Assembly: GCA_028823035.1 (NCBI GenBank)
Contig: JAPKCI010000017.1
Span: forward strand, 1-50,101
Direction: 5' to 3'
Length of the DNA stretch: 50,101 nucleotides
DNA from: Rubripirellula sp.
GTDB lineage: Bacteria > Planctomycetota > Planctomycetia > Pirellulales > Pirellulaceae
Below the pieces are notes generated by a model, which did not search any database, was not told where the DNA came from, and saw only the letters and a program-made list of their open reading frames with translations. This document shows positions 23,811 through 33,400 of this stretch, piece by piece. Numbering within the stretch: the stretch's first letter is position 1; each line of letters opens with the position of its first letter. Made by a program: the position numbers and the translations under genes.

Positions 23811-26800
23811 ATGGTGATTGCGATGCACATGAATAAGGTTTTCCGAGGCGGGCAGACCATCAGGATTTTTTTTCTACTTGGGATCGCTGCTGTTGTTCTT
23901 GGGCAACAGACCACTCTGGCTCAGCGGTTACCTCCGCCCGCTTTAATGGTCAGCGAAGATGATCGTTCAACTCCTCTGAAGATTTCGGCGGTCGATGCGA
24001 TGGTGCGTATTACCGGGCACCTTGCAGAAACCCGGATGACAATGACGTTTTACAATCCACAGTCACGCAACATGGCTGGTGATTTGTTCTTTCCCTTGCC
24101 CGAGGGGGCCACTGTCAGCGGATACGCCCTCGATATTGAAGGCAAGATGGTCGATGGTGTTGTTGTTCCCAAGGACAAGGCCCGACGGGTATTCGAAATT
24201 GAGGCAAGAAAGGGAATCGACCCCGGGCTTGTTGAATGGGTCAAAGGAAACAACTTTAAGACGCGAGTCTTTCCGATTCCACCGCAGGGAACACGGACGG
24301 TCATGGTCCGATATGTGACGCAACTTGTCCGGGTGGGCCAATCGCAGAATTATCAATTACCGCTCAATTTTCGGGACGAGATCGGAAAGTTTCAGTTGCG
24401 AGTCGAGGTGATCAAGCCGACCGCTCCGCCAAAGGTAAGTTCCGGCAAGTTAGCTAACTTTGCCTTCGATAAGTGGGAAGAGAATTTTGTCGCAAAGAAG
24501 ACGCTGAAAAATCAGTCGGTGGTCATGGATTTGATGGTTGCCGTTCCCAACGTTGGCACCAAGTCAGTACAAGTCGACAAGGATCAGGATGGGACACATT
24601 TCTTTTCGACCCGGTTGACTCGGTCGAAAGTGGTTGACACTCCAGAGACGCAAAAACCGCAGCGAGTAGCATTGTACTGGGATGCCAGTGGTTCGATGAG
24701 CCAAATCGATCGATCGAAAGAGTTGTCGGTTGTCAAACAGTTTTGCAAGCGATTACAGAACGTGACCATCGATCTCGTATCGTTTCGCAACCGGATGAGC
24801 CAGGTCCGGACCTTTGAAATTCAGGATGGAAAAACGAGCAAGCTTCTCGCAGCGCTGCGGAAAGTCGATTACGACGGCGGAACTCAAATCGGTGTCCTGA
24901 CGCCCCTTGAAACCAATCCAGACCTGTACCTCCTTTGTAGTGATGGACTTTCAAATTTTGGCAAGGAAACGCCAAAAAAATTCTCTGCTCCGCTGTATGC
25001 GATCAGCAGCAGCACCAGTACCAATCATGCGTTCCTGCGGTTTCTGTCTCAGCGCAGCGGTGGTGTCTATTTTAACTTGAGCCGTCGTGATACAGCCGAG
25101 GTTGCCAATGCGATTGGAAAATTGCCTTTTTCCTATCTCAGAACCGAAGTTGTCGCAGGTCAGGTGGACGGAATTTATCCATCCATTCCGCAGCCAATGT
25201 CGGGTGATTTCGTTTTGGCTGGGCGATTGGCTTCTACCAGCGCGACGATCCGTATTCATTATGGCATTGCAGGTGGTCTCAGTTCCAGTGAAGAGTTTGT
25301 CATCCGGCAGGACGATGCATCGCAAAGCGGACTCTTAAGGATCCTGTGGGCGCAAAAACGGATTGATGAGTTGATGATGGCGCCGCAGCGAAATGAAGAT
25401 GCCTTGATCGAAACAGGGCAAGAGCACGGCCTTGTCACGCAGGGTACATCACTGATGGTTTTGGAAAACCTGGACCAGTATCTGGAATATCAGATTGAAC
25501 CACCGGCAACGCTTCCCGATGTCAGACGTGAGTACTTTGCCCAATCGAAAGAACGCAAACGCCAGCAGCAGATGGACAGAGAAGGCAAGATCGACCAGGT
25601 GCTCGCCTTGTGGAATGAACGCGTCAATTGGTGGAAGCGTGATTTCAAATTTGCGAAGAACTTGAAAGTCAAGGGATCGAGACAGAATGCGCCAGGTGGT
25701 CTTGGTGGGATCGGTGGAGGGGGTGGTTTTGGTGCCAATGGTGCCTTCGCCCCCGCTCGGCCAAGCAGCCAGAGCGATGACTCAAGTCCCGCCGCAGAAG
25801 CAGCTGATCAGGTAATGAGGGTCGAAGGGATGAAGATTGCAGAATTTGGTAATGTTGAAATGTCTGCGGCGAGCTTTGGACGAGCTCAGCAAGGCAAACT
25901 CGACAGGGGAGAAGATTTCGGTGAAAGGCAAGGCCCAACGATCAAGGTTAAGCCTTGGGATCCAGAAACGCCTTATCTTAAGATTCTGAAAAAAGCAGCG
26001 AAAGCTGATCGGTACCGTGTCTATCTTGAGCAACGCGTCAAGTTTGCGGAATCACCGGCCTTCTACCTCGACTGTGCCGACTTCTTCCAGCGATCGAGTG
26101 ACCCGGACACGGCGTTGCAGGTTTTGTCCAATATCGTCGAACTGGAATTGGAGAACCCTGCATTGTATCGAGTGGCAGCGCATCGGCTGTCGCAGACCGG
26201 GGAACTCGAGTTAGCTCGGATGTTGTTCGAGCAGGTGCTGAAGATGCGTCCCGAGGAACCACAGTCACACCGTGACTTGGCGCTCGTACTGGATCAATTG
26301 GAGGATTTTGAGGGAGCAAGTGAATTGCTCAATGGAGTTGTGCTTCGCGATTGGGATCGATTTGAAGAAATCGAAGTCATTGCTTTGATGGAGTTGAATC
26401 GAGTCCTTGCCCGCGCTGGACGGGCTGGGGTGAGTATCCCAACGGTCGATGCTCGTTTGATCAAGCTGCTCGACGTTGACGTGCGTATCATCCTGACCTG
26501 GGATACAGATATGTCGGACATGGATCTTTGGGTGACCGAGCCATCAGGAGAACAAGCCTACTACGGAAACAACAAGACGCGGATTGGCGGGCTGGTGTCA
26601 CGTGACTTCACCGACGGGTACGGGCCCGAAGAGTACATCCTTAAAAAATCGATGAAGGGTGAATACGCAATGGATGTCGATTACTTCGGGGCGAACGGCC
26701 CAAGCCTGATTGGGCCAGTGACGCTTCAGATTGAGGTGTTCACCAACTACGGGCGGATTGATGAGGAACGCCAGACACTGACCGTTCGTTTGAATGAAAA

Positions 26801-26837
26801 CAAAGACAGGTTCCGTATCGGAAAGGTGAGTTTCTAA
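23811..26837 (+). CDS. VIT-vWA-TPR-DUF2135 secreted protein
   Basis: A 1008-residue exported protein. A signal region (RIFFLLGIAAVVLGQQ) is followed by a VIT domain (about 48-180: TMTFYNPQSRNMAGDLFFPLPEG, KARRVFEIEARKG), then a von Willebrand A domain with an intact MIDAS-type DASGSM (D291) and later SDGLSNFG. A charged coiled-coil stretch and a glycine-rich linker (GGLGGIGGGGGFG) follow, then TPR-like helices (about 745-860: NPALYRVAAHRLSQTGELELARMLF), and a C-terminal DUF2135 domain (about 890-1000: LTWDTDMSDMDLWVTEPSGE). Such proteins resemble inter-alpha-trypsin-inhibitor heavy chains and probably mediate metal-dependent protein contacts at the cell surface. The start is uncertain: in-frame ATGs at 23811, 23823 and 23829 all precede the signal. 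It lies upstream of, and codirectional with, the SMP-30/esterase gene. Confidence 0.9.
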   Translation: MVIAMHMNKVFRGGQTIRIFFLLGIAAVVLGQQTTLAQRLPPPALMVSEDDRSTPLKISAVDAMVRITGHLAETRMTMTFYNPQSRNMAGDLFFPLPEGATVSGYALDIEGKMVDGVVVPKDKARRVFEIEARKGIDPGLVEWVKGNNFKTRVFPIPPQGTRTVMVRYVTQLVRVGQSQNYQLPLNFRDEIGKFQLRVEVIKPTAPPKVSSGKLANFAFDKWEENFVAKKTLKNQSVVMDLMVAVPNVGTKSVQVDKDQDGTHFFSTRLTRSKVVDTPETQKPQRVALYWDASGSMSQIDRSKELSVVKQFCKRLQNVTIDLVSFRNRMSQVRTFEIQDGKTSKLLAALRKVDYDGGTQIGVLTPLETNPDLYLLCSDGLSNFGKETPKKFSAPLYAISSSTSTNHAFLRFLSQRSGGVYFNLSRRDTAEVANAIGKLPFSYLRTEVVAGQVDGIYPSIPQPMSGDFVLAGRLASTSATIRIHYGIAGGLSSSEEFVIRQDDASQSGLLRILWAQKRIDELMMAPQRNEDALIETGQEHGLVTQGTSLMVLENLDQYLEYQIEPPATLPDVRREYFAQSKERKRQQQMDREGKIDQVLALWNERVNWWKRDFKFAKNLKVKGSRQNAPGGLGGIGGGGGFGANGAFAPARPSSQSDDSSPAAEAADQVMRVEGMKIAEFGNVEMSAASFGRAQQGKLDRGEDFGERQGPTIKVKPWDPETPYLKILKKAAKADRYRVYLEQRVKFAESPAFYLDCADFFQRSSDPDTALQVLSNIVELELENPALYRVAAHRLSQTGELELARMLFEQVLKMRPEEPQSHRDLALVLDQLEDFEGASELLNGVVLRDWDRFEEIEVIALMELNRVLARAGRAGVSIPTVDARLIKLLDVDVRIILTWDTDMSDMDLWVTEPSGEQAYYGNNKTRIGGLVSRDFTDGYGPEEYILKKSMKGEYAMDVDYFGANGPSLIGPVTLQIEVFTNYGRIDEERQTLTVRLNENKDRFRIGKVSF

Positions 26838-26957
26838 CCTTGCTGAGATGGTTGGCACCTGTTGCCATCGGCAGTGCATACCTGATCAATGCTGACCCTC
26901 TGCCTGGACGTCATCGACCTGATTCTTGCGTTATACTCGATGCTGGAATCTCAAGTC

Positions 26958-27017
26958 GTCCAAGCCGTTGTCCAAGCCGTTGTCCAAGCCGTTGTCCAAG
27001 CCGTTGTCCAAGCCGTG
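26958..27017. repeat. 12-bp tandem repeat, five copies
   Basis: GTCCAAGCCGTT is repeated five times from 26958 to 27017, the only difference being the final base of the last copy. The array ends eight bases before the ATG of the SMP-30/esterase gene, so it would form most of the leader and displace any normal Shine-Dalgarno. An open frame through it reads SRCP repeats, but these codons are unlikely to be translated because the signal peptide starts after the array. Confidence 0.92.
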
Positions 27018-27025
27018 GAACCAGC

Positions 27026-28804
27026 ATGAATCTTTACCCTCGCCTCGTTGTCCGGGGCATCGCAGTCGTCTTTCTCTGTGCCACTCAACTCGTCGCACAA
27101 TCGCCTGCCACTGTCGTTGACCGGAACAGTGCCCTGGAGCATGTTTCCGCTGAATTTGTCATGGCGGACGGTCCATCTTGGGATGGTTGGTCTTTGACGA
27201 TTCCTGATGTCAAAGGAGGGGAACTCGTCAGGTACGTCCCCAAGAGAAAAACGCTTCAGACGTTGCTGCCCGATGCAGGCCGCATCAGTGCGTCTTTTTT
27301 TAATCATGGGCGGCTTTATCTGAGCGACAACGGCAACGGAAATGTTGCTTTCCTTGATGGACGCGAGAAGGTTGTCATTGCAGATTTCGGATCCTTGCAG
27401 ACAGCGGGAGAAAAACGGGAATACCGCCCTAATGATCTGGTAGTCGATCATCACGGCGGCATTTACGTCACTTTCACACCGCAGGGAAAGGTCGTCTATG
27501 TGTCGCCCGATGGACAGCTTGCCGTCGCAGTGGAAAGCGTACCGACCCCCAACGGCGTCACGTTGTCACCCGATGGTTCGACGCTCTATGTCTCGTCAGT
27601 GGCTTCCAAGCAGATTTGGGCGTATGACATCCACCAGCCAGGACAGCTTTCGAATCAACGCAAGATCGCCGTGATGGATGATGGTCCTGTGCGGGGAGCT
27701 GACGGAATGGCAATGGACCGCGCAGGCAATATTTATTGTGCCGGTCCCAGTGATATCTGGATCTGGAATCCGGCTGGTCAGTTGATCGAAAAAATCGCCT
27801 GCCCAACCAAACCGATTAACTGCACATTCGGCGACCAAGATATGCGGTCGCTGTACATTACCGCTGCTGGTGGGCTCTACCGACAAAGGATGAAGATCAG
27901 CGGTCGCGGACCGTCACCTGCTTCACTGGACTTGAAACCTGCTGCCGAGGTTGCTCGAAATCAGGACGCCTCGACGCCACCAATCACGCTGCCGTCCGAT
28001 CTGATTTTTCAACCTGATGTTGTGTTTGCTCAGTATGGAACACGAAAGCTGTTGGCTGATATCATCAGTCCGAAATCAGCAGCATCAGGTGACCGCTTGC
28101 CGGCTTTGGTAGTGGTGCATGGTGGTGGATGGCATAACGGTGATAAGACCAAGTTTCGTGCCCTTTCGATTCGATTGGCCAGTCTCGGCTACGTCGTCGC
28201 TGCCATCGAGTATCGACTTGCCGGTGAAGCCGCGTTCCCAGCGGCGATGCATGACTGTGCAGCTGCCGTGCGTTTTCTTCGCGCCAATGCTGAGCACTAC
28301 CACATCGATGCCGATCATATCGGAGCTGTTGGTGGATCGGCGGGAGCTCATCTGGTCGGATTGATGGCTTCCGGGGGTGGGAATTCTCAACTTCAGGGCG
28401 ATGGTGGTAACCAAGAACAGTCGTCAAGAATACAGGCGGCGATTGTCATGGCCGGACCCATGGAAATGTTGAGCGGCAGCGTGGCCGACCGCTCACGCAG
28501 CGGTCAGGGATTTTCAAATTCGAACAGTTGGCTGCGTGGCACTGTCGACGAGAAACCGGATCTGTATCGCTTGGCCGATGCCTTTGTCCAAATCGACAAA
28601 GGTACCAGTCCCATTCTTTTCATGGCCGGTGAATTTGACAAACCTGAAAGAAACCAGCGATCACGTGACCGGCTCTCAGCCCTGAAAATCGACACCGACA
28701 TCAAAACTTATCAAGACGGCAAACATGGTTGCTGGAACCGTTTGCCGTGGCTTGATGAGATGGTGGTCGACATGGACCGCTTTCTTCAAAAACACTTGAA
28801 GTGA
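27026..28804 (+). CDS. SMP-30/gluconolactonase-esterase fusion, secreted
   Basis: A 592-residue exported two-domain protein. The signal peptide (VVRGIAVVFLCATQLVAQ) fixes the start at 27026. Residues about 30-315 are an SMP-30/gluconolactonase-like beta-propeller (DGPSWDG, SASFFNHGRLYLSDN, PNDLVVDHHGGIYVTF, TPNGVTLSPDGSTLYVSS, RGADGMAMDRAGNIYC). Residues about 335-592 are an alpha/beta hydrolase of the BD-FAE/carboxylesterase type, with oxyanion motif HGGGWHNGDK (from about 365), nucleophile motif GGSAGAH (S438), acid region MAGEFDKPER and catalytic-histidine region GKHGCWNRLP. The combination suggests release of an ester group coupled to sugar-lactone hydrolysis; the substrate is inferred only. 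Promoter and leader are crowded by the 12-bp repeats. Confidence 0.9.
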   Translation: MNLYPRLVVRGIAVVFLCATQLVAQSPATVVDRNSALEHVSAEFVMADGPSWDGWSLTIPDVKGGELVRYVPKRKTLQTLLPDAGRISASFFNHGRLYLSDNGNGNVAFLDGREKVVIADFGSLQTAGEKREYRPNDLVVDHHGGIYVTFTPQGKVVYVSPDGQLAVAVESVPTPNGVTLSPDGSTLYVSSVASKQIWAYDIHQPGQLSNQRKIAVMDDGPVRGADGMAMDRAGNIYCAGPSDIWIWNPAGQLIEKIACPTKPINCTFGDQDMRSLYITAAGGLYRQRMKISGRGPSPASLDLKPAAEVARNQDASTPPITLPSDLIFQPDVVFAQYGTRKLLADIISPKSAASGDRLPALVVVHGGGWHNGDKTKFRALSIRLASLGYVVAAIEYRLAGEAAFPAAMHDCAAAVRFLRANAEHYHIDADHIGAVGGSAGAHLVGLMASGGGNSQLQGDGGNQEQSSRIQAAIVMAGPMEMLSGSVADRSRSGQGFSNSNSWLRGTVDEKPDLYRLADAFVQIDKGTSPILFMAGEFDKPERNQRSRDRLSALKIDTDIKTYQDGKHGCWNRLPWLDEMVVDMDRFLQKHLK

Positions 28805-28839
28805 ATTGAGTCGCTGGGCACGCTGTTGGACATCATCAG

Positions 28840-30258
28840 TCACTTGCTGTAGTCAGCGCCCGACCAACTCTTCAAGACTGATTGCTGCCAAGCTTCTAAC
28901 GCAGTTGCCAGTTTGCGAACACGTGGGGAGTCCTGCTGACTCAAATCGTTTGCTTCCATTGGATCGTCGATCAGGTGATACAGTTCGTATTTTACCTGTC
29001 CCTGTTTTTCAATCCGATGCAGTTTCCAGGGCCAGGCGTTCCAGGCAGCGTGTCCGCGCGAATCCAGATTTTCGAGTTTTGGGAACTCATTTACATTCTT
29101 GAGGATGCGTTCGGGATGCGGGTTTGGATTGCCTGCCATCTCGGCTTCCATTAACGCCTTGATGATTCGATCACTCCACGTACCCTGACCATCACGGAAG
29201 CCGTGCCAAAATCCCATCCCGGGACGTGTGTTGCGTTTGCCAGAGATTACGTCAGCCAGATCAATTCCATCCAACGGGGGCTGATGTTCCACGTTCGCGA
29301 GGCCGATGGCAATGAGCGTAGGGTAGAGGTCCGCGGTGAATGCAGGAGTCTCAACTTGCTTTGCCTGATACTTTGCCGGCCACTGCAGAATGGCGGGCAC
29401 ACGTAGGCCACCTTCATAAATGCTACCTTTCTTGGCTCTACCGCCCGATGATGCTGGAACCAGTCCGCCGTTGTCACTGCAATAAAGGAACAGGGTGTTG
29501 TCGCGAATACCCAGGTCTGTCAGCGTTTGCTGCAATCGGCCGACCTGCTGGTCGAGCAGTGTGATCTCGCGAAAGTAACCCGGTTTCTTGGTGTCTTGAT
29601 CGTTGTAAAGTTTGCTGGCCTGTGCCAGATCCGGCAGTTCTTCCTGCGGGTCATGTGGCGAGGGAAACCACGTCACGGTAAACATGGGGTGATCGCCGTT
29701 ATGATGCCGTGTCAGAAAGTCGATGGTGGCATCCATGCTGATCACCGTTCCGGGACCCTTGATTTGTTCGTAGTGGCCGTTTCGACTGAGGTAGGGATCG
29801 TTGTCAAAGAAATTCAATCCCGAAAGCCATTCATCAAATCCCGCTCCGCCCGGATTGGTAGGACTGTCGGGCTGTACCGAACCGATGTGCCATTTACCAA
29901 AATGTCCGGTGACATAACCCACACCCTTCAATGCCTCGGCCATGGTCATTTCATGAGGACGCATGTAATGTCCGTGATTCGGCACGTTAGTACGAAATGG
30001 ATGACGCCCCGTCATGAAGCTGGCACGCGTGGGTGAGCAAACGGGGGCACTGGCGTAAAAACGATTGAATACAACGCCGGTTTCAGCCATGGCGTCCAAA
30101 TGAGGCGTCTGCACAAATGGATGGCCCGTGTACCCGGTGTCCCCGTAACCGTGATCGTCAGCCATCACTAGAACGATGTGGGGTCGTTCATCGGAAAACC
30201 CACGTGAACAAAGGCAAAACAGGCTCAGAGCGGCAAGGCAGATTGGGTTCAGTTTCAT
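28840..30258 (-). CDS. Secreted type I sulfatase
   Basis: A 472-residue sulfatase that hydrolyses sulfate esters after conversion of its active-site cysteine to formylglycine. A signal peptide (MKLNPICLAALSLFCLCSRG) is followed by the metal-site ADDHGYGD (D34, D35) and the sulfatase signature CSPTRASFMTGRHP, in which C74 is the residue to be modified. HFGKWHIGS carries the usual conserved lysine and histidine, and LYCSDNGG supplies further metal ligands. The maturase (formylglycine-generating enzyme or anSME) is not in this window. Planctomycetes carry many such genes for sulfated polysaccharides. It is convergent with the SMP-30/esterase gene, 35 bases apart, and codirectional with the PKS/NRPS genes. 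Confidence 0.94.
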   Translation of the reverse strand: MKLNPICLAALSLFCLCSRGFSDERPHIVLVMADDHGYGDTGYTGHPFVQTPHLDAMAETGVVFNRFYASAPVCSPTRASFMTGRHPFRTNVPNHGHYMRPHEMTMAEALKGVGYVTGHFGKWHIGSVQPDSPTNPGGAGFDEWLSGLNFFDNDPYLSRNGHYEQIKGPGTVISMDATIDFLTRHHNGDHPMFTVTWFPSPHDPQEELPDLAQASKLYNDQDTKKPGYFREITLLDQQVGRLQQTLTDLGIRDNTLFLYCSDNGGLVPASSGGRAKKGSIYEGGLRVPAILQWPAKYQAKQVETPAFTADLYPTLIAIGLANVEHQPPLDGIDLADVISGKRNTRPGMGFWHGFRDGQGTWSDRIIKALMEAEMAGNPNPHPERILKNVNEFPKLENLDSRGHAAWNAWPWKLHRIEKQGQVKYELYHLIDDPMEANDLSQQDSPRVRKLATALEAWQQSVLKSWSGADYSK

Positions 30259-30401
30259 CGTCAGAACTCGTTTATCTTCAGCACACGGAAAGGGCTTGGG
30301 GCAATGTGCGTGATTTAGTTCATTCGCACATCACACAAGTTTAACGCCCGCCCGGTATTCTGTGCGGCAGGATTCACAGATAACTGATGCGTCACCGGGT
30401 T

Positions 30402-33400
30402 TTATCGTGAGAGTGCTTCCGCCAGATGCTGCACGACCGGTTCCTCAAGCATTGCATGTGGCAATACATCCAGTTCGATCATCTGCAAATCATCCGCCAG
30501 TTCGCCCCATCCCATGTTTTTGTCGGGAAAGAAGCTGTAATTTGATTTCGGTGTCACCAAAGTGAGCGTACCTGGATAGCGTTGGGGTACGTAGGCAAAG
30601 GCGGCCGCCTGATTGAGATCCATGATCGGGGTTTTCGTTGCTTCGTCTGCGTTTTTTGCAGGTCTAAACAGCCATGGCAGTGTCGATTGTATCAACAGCC
30701 TCAGTTCGCCGCTCCGCACCACCTGGAACTTACTGGCAAAGTAGGCGGGCCATTGCTTCAGTTTGGTTCTCAGCAGATTTCTCGCATGAAAATAGCACCT
30801 CTGGCTGAACACTGAAATGAAGCCGGGGTGTTTCATTTGATGGAAATTATAGGTGTCCAGGAGAGCCACCGATGCAACCTCATGCCCTTTCGAACTCAAC
30901 AAACGTGCGACTTCAAAGGCGATGGTTCCTCCGAGGCAGTAACCCGCAATTCTGTAAGGACCTGTCGGCTGGGCCGCGAGGATTTCGCGAACGTATCGAT
31001 CGGCCATGTCAACAACGTTTGTCAGGGGATCTGCGTTGCCATCGATCCCCTGTGACTGCAATCCAAACACCGCATGGTCGTTTCCGAGGTATTGAATCAG
31101 CTTTTGGTACAGGATCACATCACCACCTGCTCCGTGTACCAGGTACAGGCTGGGCCGTAACGTGTTGGGCTCGTTTAACGGGATCAATGAAGGCCAACTG
31201 CTGCCGTGATCCATTTGTTTTTGTTGAATGATCTTGGCCAGACCGGCAATCGTAGGGGCATTGATGAGCAAACCCAGAGGCAACTTTACATTGAGACATT
31301 CAGCGATTTCTTGGAATACAGCAACGGCTATCAGCGAGTGGCCACCCAGGTCAAAGAAACTGGTGTTGATGTCAACGATTTCAACACGCAGATGCTTTTT
31401 CCAAATGCGTGAAAGAGTCTTTTCGATGGGTGTTGCTGGCAGATGGCCCTGTCTGGAATGTATCGGCGTGGTATCCACATCTGGCAACGACTTGCGATCC
31501 AGCTTTCCGTTGGGAGTCGTGGGCATCTCCTTAAGAAACCTGAATGCTGAGGGGACCATGTACTCTGGCAACTTATTTCGCAACTGGCTGCGGAGGTCAT
31601 CCAACTCGGGAGGCTGGTTGATGTTCTCAGGCACAGCAAAAGCGATCAGTTGCGATTCGCCTGAACCATCAGGTCTGGCAACAACAACCGCCTGGCTGAT
31701 CGATTCGAGTTCGCTGAGAACAGTTTCAATCTCCCCCAGTTCAATGCGGAATCCTCTTACTTTGACTTGAAAGTCCACCCGCCCGAGGCAATCAATCGTT
31801 CCGTCTTGCCGAACTCTGGCCAGATCGCCGGTCCGATAGACCCGCTGACCATTGGCGAATGGGCTTGCAATGAATTTCTGGCGGGTTAATTCCGGTTTTC
31901 CCCGATAATCACGAGCCAGCCCGTCACCGCCGATCAGCAACTCACCCGGCACGCCCATTGGCGTTGGGTTCATCTGTGGATCAACGATGTAAATCTGGGT
32001 GTTGTCGATCGGCCTGCCAATATGGATGTCATCAGCATCAAGCACATGAGAACAGGTTGACCAGACCGTCGTTTCGGTTGGTCCATACATGTTCCACAGT
32101 TCACCGCAACGAGGCAGCAGTTCTTTGGCCAGTTCAGTGGGTAATGGCTCGCCGCCGCAAAGCACCTTCAATGAAGGACTCCCCTGCCAGCCGGTGCGAA
32201 GCATCATCCGCCATGTTGCAGGCGTGGCTTGCATGACAGAGATCGACTGCTCGGCAATCGCCTGCTGAATGGCCTGAGCGTCAATGATTGTTTCTCTTGG
32301 TGCCAATACCACTGTGGCACCAGTGATCAATGGTAAGTAAAGCTCGAGTACCGCAATGTCGAACGAGATGGTGGTGACGGCTAGCAACACGTCATGTTTT
32401 GTTAGGCCAGGTTTCCGTTTCATCGATTGAAGAAAATTGACTGCCGCTCGGTGTTCTACTTGAACGCCTTTAGGTTTGCCAGTCGAGCCTGACGTGTAAA
32501 TCACATAGGCCAGGTGCTCGGATGTCGATTGCACTGCCGACTCATCCCATTCACATTTGCTAATCGATTGAGATAACTGATCAAGGCATATTGCCGGTGC
32601 AGGAAGTTCATCTGGACGCTCATGCAAACCACTGTCGGTGATGATTGCGGCAGCCTTGGCATCATGCAGGATGTAAGCAATCCGGTCCGCAGGGTAGGCG
32701 GGGTCGAGGGGGACGTAGGCTGCTCCAGACTTCAGGACGGCCAGCAGCGCAACGACCATCTCAATGGATCGATCCAGACAAACGCCTACCAGCACATCAG
32801 GGCCCGCGCCCGCATGTTTTTGCAGGTAGCCTGCCAAGTGATCCGATCGTTCATCCAGTTCCCTGTAGGTGATTTCAGTGCCATTGAACCGAATTGCGAT
32901 CCTGTCAGGGGTTTGCTTGGCTTGCTGTCGCAATAGGCCATGCAGCGTTGCTGCATGGTCATAATCGGCAGCAGTCGCATTGAGTTCATGGACCAGGTGG
33001 TTCTGCTCGTCGCTGCTCAGTAACGAAAAATCTGCAACCTTCATGCCGGGATCGGTGACAGCTTGATCGAGAATGCGTTGGAATTGGGATATCCAACCAT
33101 GTACATCGTCCGTCTCGTAGAGATCGCGGTTGAACTTGTATTCCAATACCAGACGATCGCCATAGTCGATGACGTCGAGTGTGAGGTCAAAGTAATTGAA
33201 TGATTTTGTGGGCCGGGCAACATTTGCTGACAGTTGACCAAAATCACAGGTATTTGCGTTCGCGAGATTAAACGAGGCCGAAATGATGGGGACACGGCTT
33301 GTGTCACGTTTTATCTGTAACGTTCCCAGCAGATTCCCAAAGGTGAAATTCTGATGATATAGACTGTCCAGGACACTCTTGTTGAGACGTTCCAGGAATT

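Noticed and set aside
23546-23914. Minus-strand frame with DGMN repeats
   Set aside because: It runs through the non-coding tandem repeats and into the antisense of the VIT-vWA gene; no ribosome site or family pattern.
26840-27025. Open extension through the 12-bp repeats encoding SRCP units
   Set aside because: A tempting cysteine-rich repeat peptide, but it precedes a normal signal peptide and simply reflects a 12-base repeat being a multiple of three.
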